Part shown: positions 1-10,385 of the stretch, one piece after another
Layout of the letters: each line of letters begins with the position of its first letter
How positions within the stretch are numbered: position 1 is the stretch's first letter
Translations under genes and position numbers: made by a program
Source: Amoebidium appalachense
Taxonomy: Eukaryota > Ichthyosporea
DNA length: 64,000 nucleotides
Reading direction: 5' to 3'
Assembly: GCA_963693365.1 (NCBI GenBank)
Contig: CAVNZM010000019.1
Span: forward strand, 310,001-374,000
Notes under the pieces: generated by a model
Seen by the model: the letters and a program-made list of their open reading frames with translations, nothing else
Told to the model about the DNA's origin: nothing
The model's database searches: none

Positions 1-47
1 TGTGTGTGGAAGCCTTGTGTGTGTGTGTGTGTGTGTGTGGAAGCCTT

Positions 48-78
<31 letters not shown>

Positions 79-87
79 GCCTCCTAC

Positions 88-825
88 CGCTTCTGTGCCT
101 GGTACATCACGGGCGTTTGCGATTTTGGCCTGATCGAGACGGTCGCGTATCTCATCGATGTCCCTGAAGCCGAGAAGCGCACAGATGCTACCAGCGTCGA
201 GGTAGGAGAGCTGCTCTTTGCTAGCTGCAAAAGGGAGCGTGCAGCTGATGAACGGTACAAGGCACAACGGGCTAAGTCTGTCGAGCGCCTCGCCCAACAT
301 CTGTGAAACAGGCAGGGGTGCAAGATGGCGCCTCCAATCACCAGCAGTGGCGAGGGCTTTGATTTCACCAGGTGGCTTTTTGGTCATTGAGATGTTAGCG
401 CGCGAGCGCTTCCATTGTCTCGTATCGGAATCCTGGTTCTCGGCAGACCTGAGCCGGCCAAACCATGTTGTTGCTGGCGTGGTTGTGGTGGGTGGCAGCG
501 TGGGGGCGTGAGAGGAGACCGCTTGCAGATGCAGACGTGCGGGAACAGGACGCGCCGGAGAGGGGGGGATTGTCTCGCCGCAGACCATGTCGAAGTCGAA
601 GACGTGGTGCTGGCCGTGGCTCTTAGCCGTCGTCGGGGTGGGCGCATGGAGCATGGAGCCGTCACCTAGTTGGTTGTCAAAAGCAGCAAAATCGTCGGAC
701 GTCAGCGGAATGAAGTCGGTACTCTGTATGATGTCCAGGTCGGGTTGTGGGGTGGGTGGAAACGTGAAGGTGTTGAATACGGCCGGCTGGGAGACAGGCG
801 CAGCGCCAGGAGCGCCGATTTCCAT
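88..825 (-). CDS. BRO-N family gene G1, first exon (gene runs off the window)
   Basis: Reading leftwards from the ATG at 825 there are 246 open codons to a splice donor (GTAGGA) at 87-82; after it the frame runs into poly-C and CA repeat to the window edge without a stop. The first 170 residues are Pro/Thr-rich and of low complexity, with a basic stretch (WKRSRAN). The last 70 residues resemble the start of a BRO-N DNA-binding domain (tract with SICALLGFRDIDEIRDRL). It is a close paralogue of exon 1 of G2 (17056-17784), with the same phase-0 donor, so the missing exon 2 should lie left of the window. Likely role: DNA-binding regulator, by family. The missing 3' part and the absence of a stop are the main uncertainties. 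Confidence 0.6.
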
Positions 826-960
826 CGCGGTGTGCAGTGTCTGTGACATGTACATTTTGTATGTGTCACCTGAGTGTCTGTGGTTGTAGAATGATGGCAG
901 AGGCCTACGAGATGTTGACTTAAATAGCTGGCTGCGCCACCTGGTGAGCCAATTGAGAAC
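826..960 (-). promoter_or_regulatory. Promoter of G1
   Basis: Read leftwards, a TATTTAAG box lies at 926-919, about 95 bases before the ATG at 825. The paralogue G2 has a better TATATAAG box at the same relative place. An ATTGG/CCAAT site lies near 950 and more at 970-1000. Confidence 0.45.
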
Positions 961-1700
961 ATGTTTTTTTATTGGTTATTGAATGACCAATCGAAACAAC
1001 CGGTGATACAATTGGATGCTGCATTTGTTCCTGGAGTGCACGCGATTGGCAGTAACGCTTGATTGGCTTTTTGGTGATCTCAGTATTGGGAGTGAGTGCA
1101 AAAGGACTGAAGCCATTTCGGAGCCCTTGACTGCCTAAATGTTTACAAATATACCATGAACTCTTTGGCGCAGCAATCCATTTTCTCTCTCGCGATTTTG
1201 CTTGAATTAAATCGTGTTTTACGCATCTACGCATCTATCCCCCCACCAAATAACGGCTTCCAAGAGAACATTTGGAAATCCAGGTTAGGCCAATCAAATT
1301 CTACCGAAAACCGATTGGATGAAGTCTCAGCCCCAAGAGAACAATTTGCATATTGATGAACCCATGATGGAAAGTCTCACGCTTATGCACCCACCATGAA
1401 AAATACAATTCAAGATTTTTTGCATTTATTGTAATTACAATTGAGAGCTTATGTTGCACAGGTTATTCCCACGTACAGCGCAGAACTACATGATGCAGAT
1501 GGCCCATCATCCCCAGCGCCAACCAAGTCTATTTAAGTAAGCGGATGACGTCAAAATGACGTCAACGCATATGATGACATATCTACTCTGATAACAAAGA
1601 ACACCCGCCGGCAGGCGCGCTGGCGCTGCGCTCTAGCGCTGCACAGCCTGACACAATTCCGAGCACCCACACACACACACACAACTCAATTCTAATTTAT
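961..1700. other. Intergenic, no gene seen
   Basis: No open frame with family resemblance. CCAAT or ATTGG sites recur (for example 975-1000, 1290). Two perfect TGACGTCA palindromes lie 11 bases apart at 1546-1553 and 1557-1564. The block resembles 17880-18540 beside G2, including a matching CRE pair at 18480-18505, so it is a paralogous upstream region. CA repeat begins near 1669. Confidence 0.5.
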
Positions 1701-1722
1701 AATAGCGCTATCATCGGTAAGT

Positions 1723-1758
<36 letters not shown>

Positions 1759-1995
1759 GTTTTGTGTTGTGTGTGTGTGTGTGTGTGTTGGGTGTGTGTG
1801 TGTGTGTGTGTGTGTGTGTACCGAGTTGCGTCATCACTTTTGGTTTTTGGTCAGGGTTAGCCATGACATCATTGTGTAGCGGGACTTTTTTAATTGGGTC
1901 TGGTTGCACCGAGTTGTGTCATCACTTTTGGTTTTTGGTCAGGGTTACACTAACGCAACACAGCCTGACACAACCGCGCCACCAGCGCTACACAA

Positions 1996-2064
<69 letters not shown>

Positions 2065-2120
2065 GAAAGCTACACTACTACGAAGCTACGAAAGCTACGC
2101 TACACACAACTCTAGCGCTA
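1700..2120. repeat. TG/CA microsatellite block with a tandem duplication
   Basis: (TG)n at about 1725-1820 and (CA)n at about 1998-2062 surround a duplicated stretch of about 40 bases (copies near 1820 and 1908, each containing a GTCATCAC-type half CRE). AGCGCTA motifs sit at both edges (1704 and 2112), as at other gene/satellite borders here. Long frames here are simple Cys-Val or Thr-His dipeptide repeats and are not genes. Confidence 0.85.
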
Positions 2121-2163
2121 TACACTAACACCCCCAATCAACCAGCGCTACACAACTCTCATA

Positions 2164-3948
2164 TCACTCACTATCACTGTCCGCAATCACCACAACATCA
2201 ACGGGGCCCTCGGGCTTCTGCAGGCGGGCGACCTTGCGCTTCCGCCCCAGCCGCCCGCGCTGCACATACACGTCCAGCTGGGTCTGCCCCTTGAGCTGCT
2301 CGCCGCGCTCGACCAGGGGCTCGTTGAGGCTGACGGTGCGCCCGAGCTCCAGCGGCTCGATGTCGGGGAACTTGTCCTGGATGGCCTCCAGCCACGACGC
2401 CAGCTCGACGTGCACCTCGTGCTCGGCAGCGCCCGTGTCCGCGTTGTTGATGGTCGACTGGCGCAGCACCGGCGCCTTGCAGTACTCGACGTACCAGCGC
2501 GTGTAGTTGTAGACAAAGGTGTACAGCTGCTGCGTGGTCATGTCGGTCGAGTACTTGGGCTCCTCGCCGGTCCACAGCCGGATGCGCTCCTTCATGGCCT
2601 TCTGCAGCCCGGTGGTGGCGATGATGTTGGAAATCTCCCCCGACTGGAACACAAAGCACACGCCCGTGGTGGCCATGATCATGCCCGTGTACGTGCTGGC
2701 GCAGCGCACGCCTTCGCCGTACAGCGTGTCCACGCACACATACGCGAACGCGCGCGTCAGGCGCTTGAACTTATGGTTGTCCGTGTACGTGCCGCCGGTT
2801 GTGAGAGGCATGCGGGTCGGGAGGGTGAGTGGTTCGAGCTTCACGCGGGCGAGAGCGGCAGCGAGGGTGGCGAGTGCCTCGGCCTGGGCGGCCTCCGCGG
2901 CCTCCTTGGCCAACTCGGCAGCCGTCTTGTCGCCCATGGCCTGGTCGCGCTCGGCGGCAGCAGCTCGGCCGCGTTTGCTTCGGCCGCAGCAAGGGTGGCG
3001 CGCAGGGCAGAAACGGCCTCGTCCTTGCGGTTGGCAGCCAGACGGGCAAAGGCATTCTTGACTCCAAGGACCCAGACTCGGACTGTGTTGCCGATCAGGG
3101 TTTTAGAGATGCCAGAGCAGCAACAAGGAAGCCATCGGCAGTCAGCAGGTGATCCATACCAGGACGACCTCCAGTGCTCTGCATTTGTGGTCGTTTAGTT
3201 AGGTGTCGAGCAGCAAGAGAACTTTCCCGCTCGGGAGCGTGAAAGTGATGACGTCACTTCACCAATCAAAACTTTTCAGTACAAAGCTGAAAAGTGATGA
3301 CGTCACCTCACCAATCAAAACTTTTCAGCTACAAAGCTGAAAAGTGATGACATCACAAGGCCAATCAAAACTCAAGCTGTCACGCGATTACCGGCAAGAC
3401 ACCAGTGACGTAATTTTGACGACAAGACTTTTGAGTTATGGTAGAGACTAAAGTGATGACGCAAAAATGACCGCTCGAAATGACTTTTCAGACCCTGAGG
3501 CTGAGAAGTGATGACATCACATTATACCACCTAAGCCAAGCAAAAAAAAAGTTTTTTGATTGGATGGCTTCCATGAATTGATGTCATCTATGGCAAACTG
3601 GTTATGTCATAGCAACGCATAAACACAAAAATACACATTACATACCTCCATCTCAACAACACTGTAGCTTCCAGCGGGGACAAAGCCAGGAGAACCTTTC
3701 TGCCCCCTGAACATAGCTCTCACAAACTCGTTGTAGTTGCCGTACCCCAGCAGCCGGAACACAGCGCGCCCGGAGATGGTCTCGGTGGTGTCCAGCAGGA
3801 ACGGGTCGAGGAAGCGCAGCACCTTGACCACCACGTCGTCGCCCACGGTGCCCAGCAGGCGCTCGAGCTCGGGGGAGATGGGAGGGAAGCCGGCCTCTTT
3901 GGCACCGGCAATGTTGAGGCGCTCGTAGATGGCGTAGGTGGAAGCCAT
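2164..3948 (-). CDS. Spliced BRO-N family gene A, SIM-tailed
   Basis: Exon 1 is 3948-3646 (101 codons, opening MASTYAIYERLN), with donor GTATGT. Exon 2 is 3178-2164, after acceptor TGCAG, starting STGGRP. The first half of the BRO-N-like domain (ISGRAVFRLLGYGNYNEFVR) is in exon 1 and the second (DHLLTADGFLVAALASL) in exon 2; the intron is phase 0. Exon 2 is two bases short of a whole frame. The breaks sit at an A/C run near 3105 and at a G pair near 2960. An Ala/Glu-rich helical linker follows, then a domain shared with genes B and E, a basic KRKV stretch and a C-terminal acidic hydrophobic tail (VDVVVIADSDSE) typical of a SUMO-interacting motif. Likely a nuclear DNA-binding regulator (inference). 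Its promoter is of the same type as B and C. Confidence 0.65.
3179..3645 (-). repeat. Intron of gene A with CRE/hairpin repeats
   Basis: This 467-base intron has no ORF. Between 3240 and 3370 it repeats a roughly 50-base unit containing GATGACGTCAC, CCAATCAAAAC and a stem (CTTTTCAGC ... GCTGAAAAG). More TGACGT or TGACATCA half-palindromes follow to 3520. The same intron position in paralogues holds other arrays or a nuclease ORF. Confidence 0.6.
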
Positions 3949-4345
3949 GGTCGCTGGTGGAAGAGTTGGCGCTTTGGGTTTGGGGGTTGAGTGCTGTGTG
4001 TGTACCGTAAAGGTGCTGGCTGTCCAGCGCTTGCTGTGTTTATATAGGGAGGCGTCCGGCGCTTCATTGGTTGTACGCTTCATTGGTTGTAGGAGGAGAG
4101 GAATGGAATCCAGCATTCGATTGGAGAGGATTGCAAGAGAATACTGGTCCCAGATGATTGGGTCGATTTGTTCGGCGCTACGTGCACTTTTTACACATAT
4201 GCTGCATGCCATTCCCCTGACCAATCGAATGCTGCATTCCACCCCCCCCCCAATGAAGCGCTGCTTTACGGTGCTCACACACCCGTCACAACCCCAATTA
4301 ACTCCAAAGTGCCAACTTTTCAATTCTAATTTATAATAGCGCTAT
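3949..4345 (-). promoter_or_regulatory. Type-1 promoter of gene A
   Basis: A TATATAAAC box (minus strand, plus positions 4038-4046) lies about 90 bases before the ATG. Upstream are tandem CCAATGAAGCG boxes (about 4065-4085) and further CCAAT sites. Upstream of 21340 (B) and 30615 (C) the sequence is clearly the same. The promoter block ends at an AGCGCTA motif (4336) next to a TG tract. Confidence 0.6.
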
Positions 4346-5325
<980 letters not shown>

Positions 5326-6002
5326 ACGGTCGGAGATGACCACCTCCTGACGTCCAAGGGGCGGGCACTTCATCCTCCAGCACCCACGGGGACAGTCCGT
5401 GACTGGGCCTTGAGTCGCTGAGGCCTCGCCCGTCTGTCCGCAGCCCACAGGAGGCGGGTGCCGCATTGGATGCATCAATCGCGCGCAAGGCGCGCGCCCA
5501 AGAGGGAGGGCGCCGGAGAAGGTCGAGAGTGGTACACGGAGAGGGAGCTCCTGGACCTGCCAACGAGCGCCTGCCATCCACGAGGGTGACAACGAGCACC
5601 CCCAGCGCATCGTGTCCCTGCGCCCCGGCACCTCGCCCAACAGCCGCTGCATGGAGAGGACTACGGCGCGAGCGGCGGCAAGGTGTTCCACGACGCTGCC
5701 GTGCTTCTGGGCGCCGCCACGAGGGGTCGAGCACCTGACGACCCCGCCTACTGGAACTGGCTCATCAAGGCACATGAACGAGCCCCCGACCAGGCGTGTA
5801 CCGCCGCACATCAACGTGTACACGCGCCGCAAGGCTGCCACACCTTCCACGGCGTGCCCAAGGTCACCCACCGACCACAACCAGCTCTATGCCGTGCTGT
5901 GGCGCGATGGGCGTCTGCCTGGTGCAGAAGGGAGCTGGAGTTGTGTTTGGTGACCAGCTGGACAAGTACGCACAGACCACCCTGGACAAGTTTATGGCCT
6001 AA
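5326..6002 (+). pseudogene. BRO-family second exon H, degraded but uninterrupted
   Basis: Starts around the DDHLLTSKG motif (5333-5360), the second half of the split BRO-N domain, and ends at a TAA at 6000-6002 after LDKFMA. The 3' part (5600-6002) is clearly the same sequence as the exon broken by the retrotransposon at 40334-45794, so H preserves the unfilled insertion site near 5895-5910. Several small gaps break the frame, and no first exon lies directly upstream. The KFMA-ending C-terminal module differs from the SIM-tailed module of A, B and E; its function is unknown. Confidence 0.6.
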
Positions 6003-6139
6003 ATGACGGGCAGTTGAAGTATGATAATTTAGTGTGGTGTAGGAGAAAAGAGGTGTTTCAAGACAGGCGAGGCAGAAACAAGAAAATAAATGAGCGCTGA
6101 GCGTGTAAGTGGTGTGGTCTGATGTGGTGACCTGAACTG

Positions 6140-6199
<60 letters not shown>

Positions 6200-6300
6200 C
6201 ACACTACTCACAATGATAGCGCTAAAAATTAGAATTTAAGAGTTGGACTTGAGTTAATTGCTGAGGTGGTGGGGCACACCATGTCATTGAGATGGAGGTA
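6003..6300. repeat. 3' flank of H, CA tract, remnant exon-1 end
   Basis: An AATAAA lies near 6085 and (CA)n at 6142-6196. An AGCGCTA motif near 6215 is followed by a sequence shared with other gene borders. At 6275-6290 a short stretch ending GAGATGGAG followed by GTAAGC matches the end of exon 1 of the BRO-N genes with its splice donor, but no exon precedes it. Confidence 0.5.
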
Positions 6301-6329
6301 AGCCTAAGGGTATTCTGTTGTGATAAATG

Positions 6330-6515
6330 CATCGCGTGACATCATCATTTCGGCACCGTGCGGAAAATTGTTGATAGTGTAGCGATCGTGACATCATATT
6401 CGCACGTGCGGAAAAGGATAGTGAAGCGATCGGTGACATATATTCGGCACCGTGCCGAAAAGAAGTTGTAAGCGATCGTGACATCATCATTCCGGACCGG
6501 CGAAAATGGAAGTGC
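6330..6515 (+). repeat. Four imperfect about 50-bp tandem repeats
   Basis: Four units, each with a GCGATCG...GTGACATCAT stretch and a partly palindromic CGGCACCGTGCGG core, follow a remnant splice donor. They take the place that CRE arrays occupy in the introns of intact paralogues. Units differ by small gaps. Confidence 0.7.
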
Positions 6516-6649
6516 AAGGAGGGGACGTCATCACTGGAAGCAACGGTGTGGGAGCACCCACACACACCCAACACATACACACACACACGCACACACACAC
6601 GCACACACATGACACAGCTAGGACAAAGACTCTGTTCTTCCATACCGTC

Positions 6650-6702
6650 AGGGAACATATAAAAGCGACTGTCGTCAGATATAATCTATCACATTAATAG
6701 CA
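6650..6702 (+). promoter_or_regulatory. Promoter of primase-helicase 1
   Basis: TATAAAAG at 6658-6665 lies 38 bases before the ATG at 6703. A CA-rich stretch and a GACGTCATCAC site (about 6524-6534) lie upstream. Confidence 0.6.
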
Positions 6703-8742
6703 ATGACCTCCATGGAGAACTCAAATGTCTGCTGCGAGGGTGCGGAACAACCGCGCCAGGCCCACCAGGGGTCTTCCATGCGCGGGCGGCACACCGACTG
6801 GTTTTTCAGCATCTTTTCAAAAGAGCGCGCCCACAGCATGCAAGTCGATAGCACGGAGTTTGCCCATGACGACCTGCACCGCTCTTTAGATACAGCGTTC
6901 GGGTTGCAATATGCTGAGACCACTGCTCGTTTCACTAAACGCACGAAGACCGCCCATATTCACAGCAACGCTAAGTTCAAGCCACCCGGTCCTAACCGTG
7001 CCGCTCTGAAGAACTGGGCAAAGGACAAATTCCCTCCCGAGAACAAACTGAACATGAGTCCAATCACATGCTGGGACAAAATCGACCGTTGGTCTGTTCT
7101 TGGTAGCCAGACTACTGTCTTTGGCACGTTCCCTGGACCACAGGCACATACTGCTACCGAAAAGGTCATGGAGGCACTCACCAAGTCTACGGAGGAGAAG
7201 AACAAAGAACTACGCGATCTCTTTGACGCCTTCGAAGTAGAGAGTGAGGATCCGCCCATGGGCCACCGCGCAATGTGGGGCTATATTCCCGCATCATGGG
7301 GCGTGCCAGAGGTCGTCAAATTTCTCCGCCACCACGCCGCATACATACAGAACACCAATCTCTATGTCATGAGGAAGTACAACCACGAGCGCAAGATCTA
7401 CGAACTGGATGTGTATGGACGTGAAACGGCGAAGGCAAATTTGGAGAAGATCGTGCTGGAATACAAGGAAGTCGATCCTGAATCAGGCACGATCCAGAAA
7501 CGTAAGTACACTGGTGTAGACTTCATGACTGGTAGCGACATCCTCACATATGCCGTTGCCGTTTTCGATCCCTCCTCACCTCACCCAAAGGACGGAACCG
7601 TAGACCCCGACTACCTTGACCCGAGTCACCGCGTTTTCAACCTGTTCCGCGGCTTTCCCTACAAGTACAAACCCGACTTCAGCTACACTGGACCTAGCTC
7701 CCCAATTATCCCATACCTTCCTGGGCGTACTCCACCACCCATCACAGCTTCCGTTCTGGGAAAGTACGGTTTGCACAACGGTCACCCTGCAGAGTTGTTT
7801 TTTACCCACGCGTTCGAGATTCTCTGTGCCGGGGACGAAACCTGCTTTGACTACCTAATCACATGGGTAGCTCACGTGTTCCAGCATCCTGCTTCCAAAC
7901 CTGGGACAGCCATCCTTGTCCGTTCAGTTCAAGGGACAGGAAAGAATATTTGGTTCAATGTACTCAAGGCGTTGGTTGGTAAAAAATACTTCGTTGATGT
8001 TAAGAACAAGGAGCACATTTCAGGGAAATTCAATGCCCACCTGTGCAACAAGCTATTTGCGGTAGTAGACGAATGTGTATTCGGAGGTGCCCATGAAGTG
8101 AACAACCTCATCAAGAGTCTCATCACACAAGAAGAAACTGTATTAGAAAAGAAAGGCGTGGACGCCATACAGTCCACTACCTTTGAACGATATGCTTTTC
8201 TGTCCAACGAAGATTGGCCTGTGAAGATAGAATCATCCGATCGTCGGTTTATATGCCTCGAAGCCTCTCCTTTGCGGGTGGGACAGACGGAATACTACAG
8301 CCAGTTCATCGAACACCACGCCGATGCCCAGGTACAAGAGACGATCTACCAATTCCTGATGAACATCCCCGGTGTGCCTGTGACCATGCCCCGCCCCCCA
8401 AGCACAGAGCTGCATCGCGAACTCATGGAGAAGAGTCTTCCGCTGGAGGTTCAGTTTCTAAAGGATTTGGCGCGGGGAGATGATGGAGTTGGGGAAACGG
8501 GAATCGTTGATGGGGCATGGGTGACCACCGCGGGGATGGTCCAGGTCATGCGCGATTGGGCAACGGCTAACGGAATGGACGCAGCACGAGTGGTGGGATG
8601 CAAGAAACTGGGATCTACACTCAGGAAAGTGCTCGGAGAGCGCAGGTCGGTTGACAGGAAGTATGTGCATGTGGGAAACCCGGCATCGGCGGTGGTGTCG
8701 GCATATCGTTTCGACAGGACGATTGTCATTAACTACAAGTAG
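6703..8742 (+). CDS. D5-type primase-helicase (SF3 ATPase), 679 residues
   Basis: One intact frame from ATG 6703, the first ATG after the TATA box. The C-terminal half is a superfamily 3 helicase of the viral/plasmid D5 (DUF5906-like) type: Walker A GTGK at residues 411-414, Walker B with D456-E457 (VVDE), motif C around 501-503 (SNED), then a basic patch and a C-terminal winged-helix-like segment (about 590-640, KKLGSTLRKVL). The N-terminal 190 residues are not conserved in the paralogues at 56658 and 58272, and I see no clear primase active site in them. Family role: unwinding DNA at replication origins. Codon use and lack of breaks suggest an active gene. Confidence 0.85.
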   Translation: MTSMENSNVCCEGAEQPRQAHQGSSMRGRHTDWFFSIFSKERAHSMQVDSTEFAHDDLHRSLDTAFGLQYAETTARFTKRTKTAHIHSNAKFKPPGPNRAALKNWAKDKFPPENKLNMSPITCWDKIDRWSVLGSQTTVFGTFPGPQAHTATEKVMEALTKSTEEKNKELRDLFDAFEVESEDPPMGHRAMWGYIPASWGVPEVVKFLRHHAAYIQNTNLYVMRKYNHERKIYELDVYGRETAKANLEKIVLEYKEVDPESGTIQKRKYTGVDFMTGSDILTYAVAVFDPSSPHPKDGTVDPDYLDPSHRVFNLFRGFPYKYKPDFSYTGPSSPIIPYLPGRTPPPITASVLGKYGLHNGHPAELFFTHAFEILCAGDETCFDYLITWVAHVFQHPASKPGTAILVRSVQGTGKNIWFNVLKALVGKKYFVDVKNKEHISGKFNAHLCNKLFAVVDECVFGGAHEVNNLIKSLITQEETVLEKKGVDAIQSTTFERYAFLSNEDWPVKIESSDRRFICLEASPLRVGQTEYYSQFIEHHADAQVQETIYQFLMNIPGVPVTMPRPPSTELHRELMEKSLPLEVQFLKDLARGDDGVGETGIVDGAWVTTAGMVQVMRDWATANGMDAARVVGCKKLGSTLRKVLGERRSVDRKYVHVGNPASAVVSAYRFDRTIVINYK

Positions 8743-9187
8743 ACTCTCTAAGCAGATATAAGCGGTTCTAAGCAGTACACAACCACCTCATCGAGCATTT
8801 TCATTGGTGGATCTAGTTGGGGGTGGCAATTGGTACGATTTGATTGGTCTAGGCATTTAAGCACTTGCCGAGTGCTTAAACCCACTCCCCAATACACTCA
8901 TCTCCGTCGCGACACAATATATTCACATCTTCAGCTTGACTCTTTTTTTAACTGCTTAGAGTGCTTGAAGTGCTTAGAATAGTGTATTACATAATCAAAT
9001 TACGGTAGATTCCCCGTTTAAGAAGTACAAAACCAGTAAATTGGATTTGATAAATACCGGAAAATAAAATCCCCCCTAGGCACTTGGAATAAAAAACTAG
9101 GCACTTGGCATATAAACTAAGCAGATCGGTGTGAAGATGGGCGAGATCCATAGTGTACGTGATTGTTTTTATCTGTATATATAAACG
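8743..9187 (+). promoter_or_regulatory. Intergenic region with AAGTGCTT-type motifs and TATA box
   Basis: AAGCACTTG or its complement recurs at about 8860-8880, 8945-8975, 9078 and 9100; related AAGCACTTCTAAGCGGTT units lie at 60186-60240. ATTGG boxes lie near 8805 and 8843. A TATATATAAA stretch (9174-9184) directly precedes the zinc-finger ATG, and a CATATAAAC lies at about 9109. Confidence 0.45.
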
Positions 9188-9724
9188 ATGGACGGTGCCC
9201 GCCCGTTTAAGTGCACATGGCCGGAATGTAGCTGGGCCTTTAAACAGATGGCCCATTTGAACACCCACATGCACCGTCACTTGGGCGCGCCGTTCAAATG
9301 CAAATATCCAGGGTGCACCGCAGCGTACACGACTCCCGCCTCTCTGTCTATACACCAATGGAAGCACCGCGACGAAAAACCTTTAGATGCGAGAGATGTG
9401 GCAAAGAGTTTATACACCCAAGCCCATTCCAACTCCACCGACTCAATGTACATTCAAACACCTATGCACAGTGTGCACATGGCCCAGCTGTGGCAAAGCT
9501 TCAAATACAGATATTCTCTGGTAGTCCATCGACGAAAGCATACCGGGGAACGTCCGTACTCCTGCCGGAACAACATTGGGCAAAGTTTGCAAACTACGTG
9601 GAAAAAGCACGGCAAACAACACCAAAAACCCAACGACAAAAAACAACACCGAAGAACACACACACACCAGCACCCAGCCCCCCCACCCCACCCCCCAAAC
9701 CGCCCCCCCCCCCCCGCCGAATAA
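9188..9724 (+). CDS. C2H2 zinc-finger protein, frame broken
   Basis: Two TFIIIA-type fingers are in frame from the ATG (PFKCTWPECSWAF... and PFKCKYPGCTAAY..., about residues 6-60). A third finger (FRCERCGKEF) continues in another frame after one missing base at a T run near 9382. A fourth (TVCTWPSC ... KYRYSLVVHRRKH) spans a second break at a T pair near 9501. A low-complexity Thr/His/Pro tail runs to the stop. Breaks at short homopolymers are more like consensus errors than long decay. The relative at 55620-56102 has five intact fingers. Likely a sequence-specific DNA-binding protein. Confidence 0.65.
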   Translation: MDGARPFKCTWPECSWAFKQMAHLNTHMHRHLGAPFKCKYPGCTAAYTTPASLSIHQWKHRDEKPLDARDVAKSLYTQAHSNSTDSMYIQTPMHSVHMAQLWQSFKYRYSLVVHRRKHTGERPYSCRNNIGQSLQTTWKKHGKQHQKPNDKKQHRRTHTHQHPAPPPHPPNRPPPPAE

Positions 9725-9750
9725 AGAATGCCTATTTTCACTACTCTAAG

Positions 9751-10373
9751 ATGACTGGAAGTGATGGGTCGAAATCGTAACACGCCTTACCACCGGAAAC
9801 CCAAGCTCGGGAGGACTGCGTGCTGACGGGAACCGACGTGATACTGGTGGTCCACATCACCCGATTCGTAGACGGCCTACAAACAATCCTTGCAAGACAG
9901 AGCACATACCCCAACCACCGCCCAACACTTTATTTGTACGGCCACTCCCCGTGGCGTGCATACAAGTCTGCCTTGGACGACGGGAAGTCACGGGGGGTGC
10001 GCATACTTATTGACGATAGGATAGGCGAGTGGATAACAAGGCCGTGGACAAAAGACTCCAATCTGCGACACAGCAAGGGATACGAGCTGGTGAAGCAGTT
10101 TTTTATTGAATTTTTGAAAGACGAAAACAACAGACACAAGTTCCCCCAGGATCCCCCGTGAAAACATCATCTCTCTATGCACTGTATTCCGAATGGGTGA
10201 GACGACAAGGGTCAGACATGGAGGTTCACATGAACCTATGTGTATTTGGCAAAGTTCTGAGGCACATATTCATGATGAAACCAGTAAGTACAAAGAAACT
10301 AAGTGCAAACAAGGTGACCATCAAGGCCCACAGATTCGACTACAATCACATGACTAAGTGTCTAGGGCTCTAA
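9751..10373 (+). pseudogene. Winged-helix (RFX/D5-C-like) ORF, copy 1, frame broken
   Basis: Nearly the same as the intact ORF at 59542-60174 but short by several bases in its first 80 bases (9770-9820) and by one base near 10150, which breaks the frame. The middle (9820-10161) is open. The C-terminal part (SSLYALYSEWVRRQ ... FGKVLR) follows in another frame. See the intact copy for domain reasoning. Again most lost bases are in or beside short homopolymers. Confidence 0.65.
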
Positions 10374-10385
10374 ACACCCCCCCCC

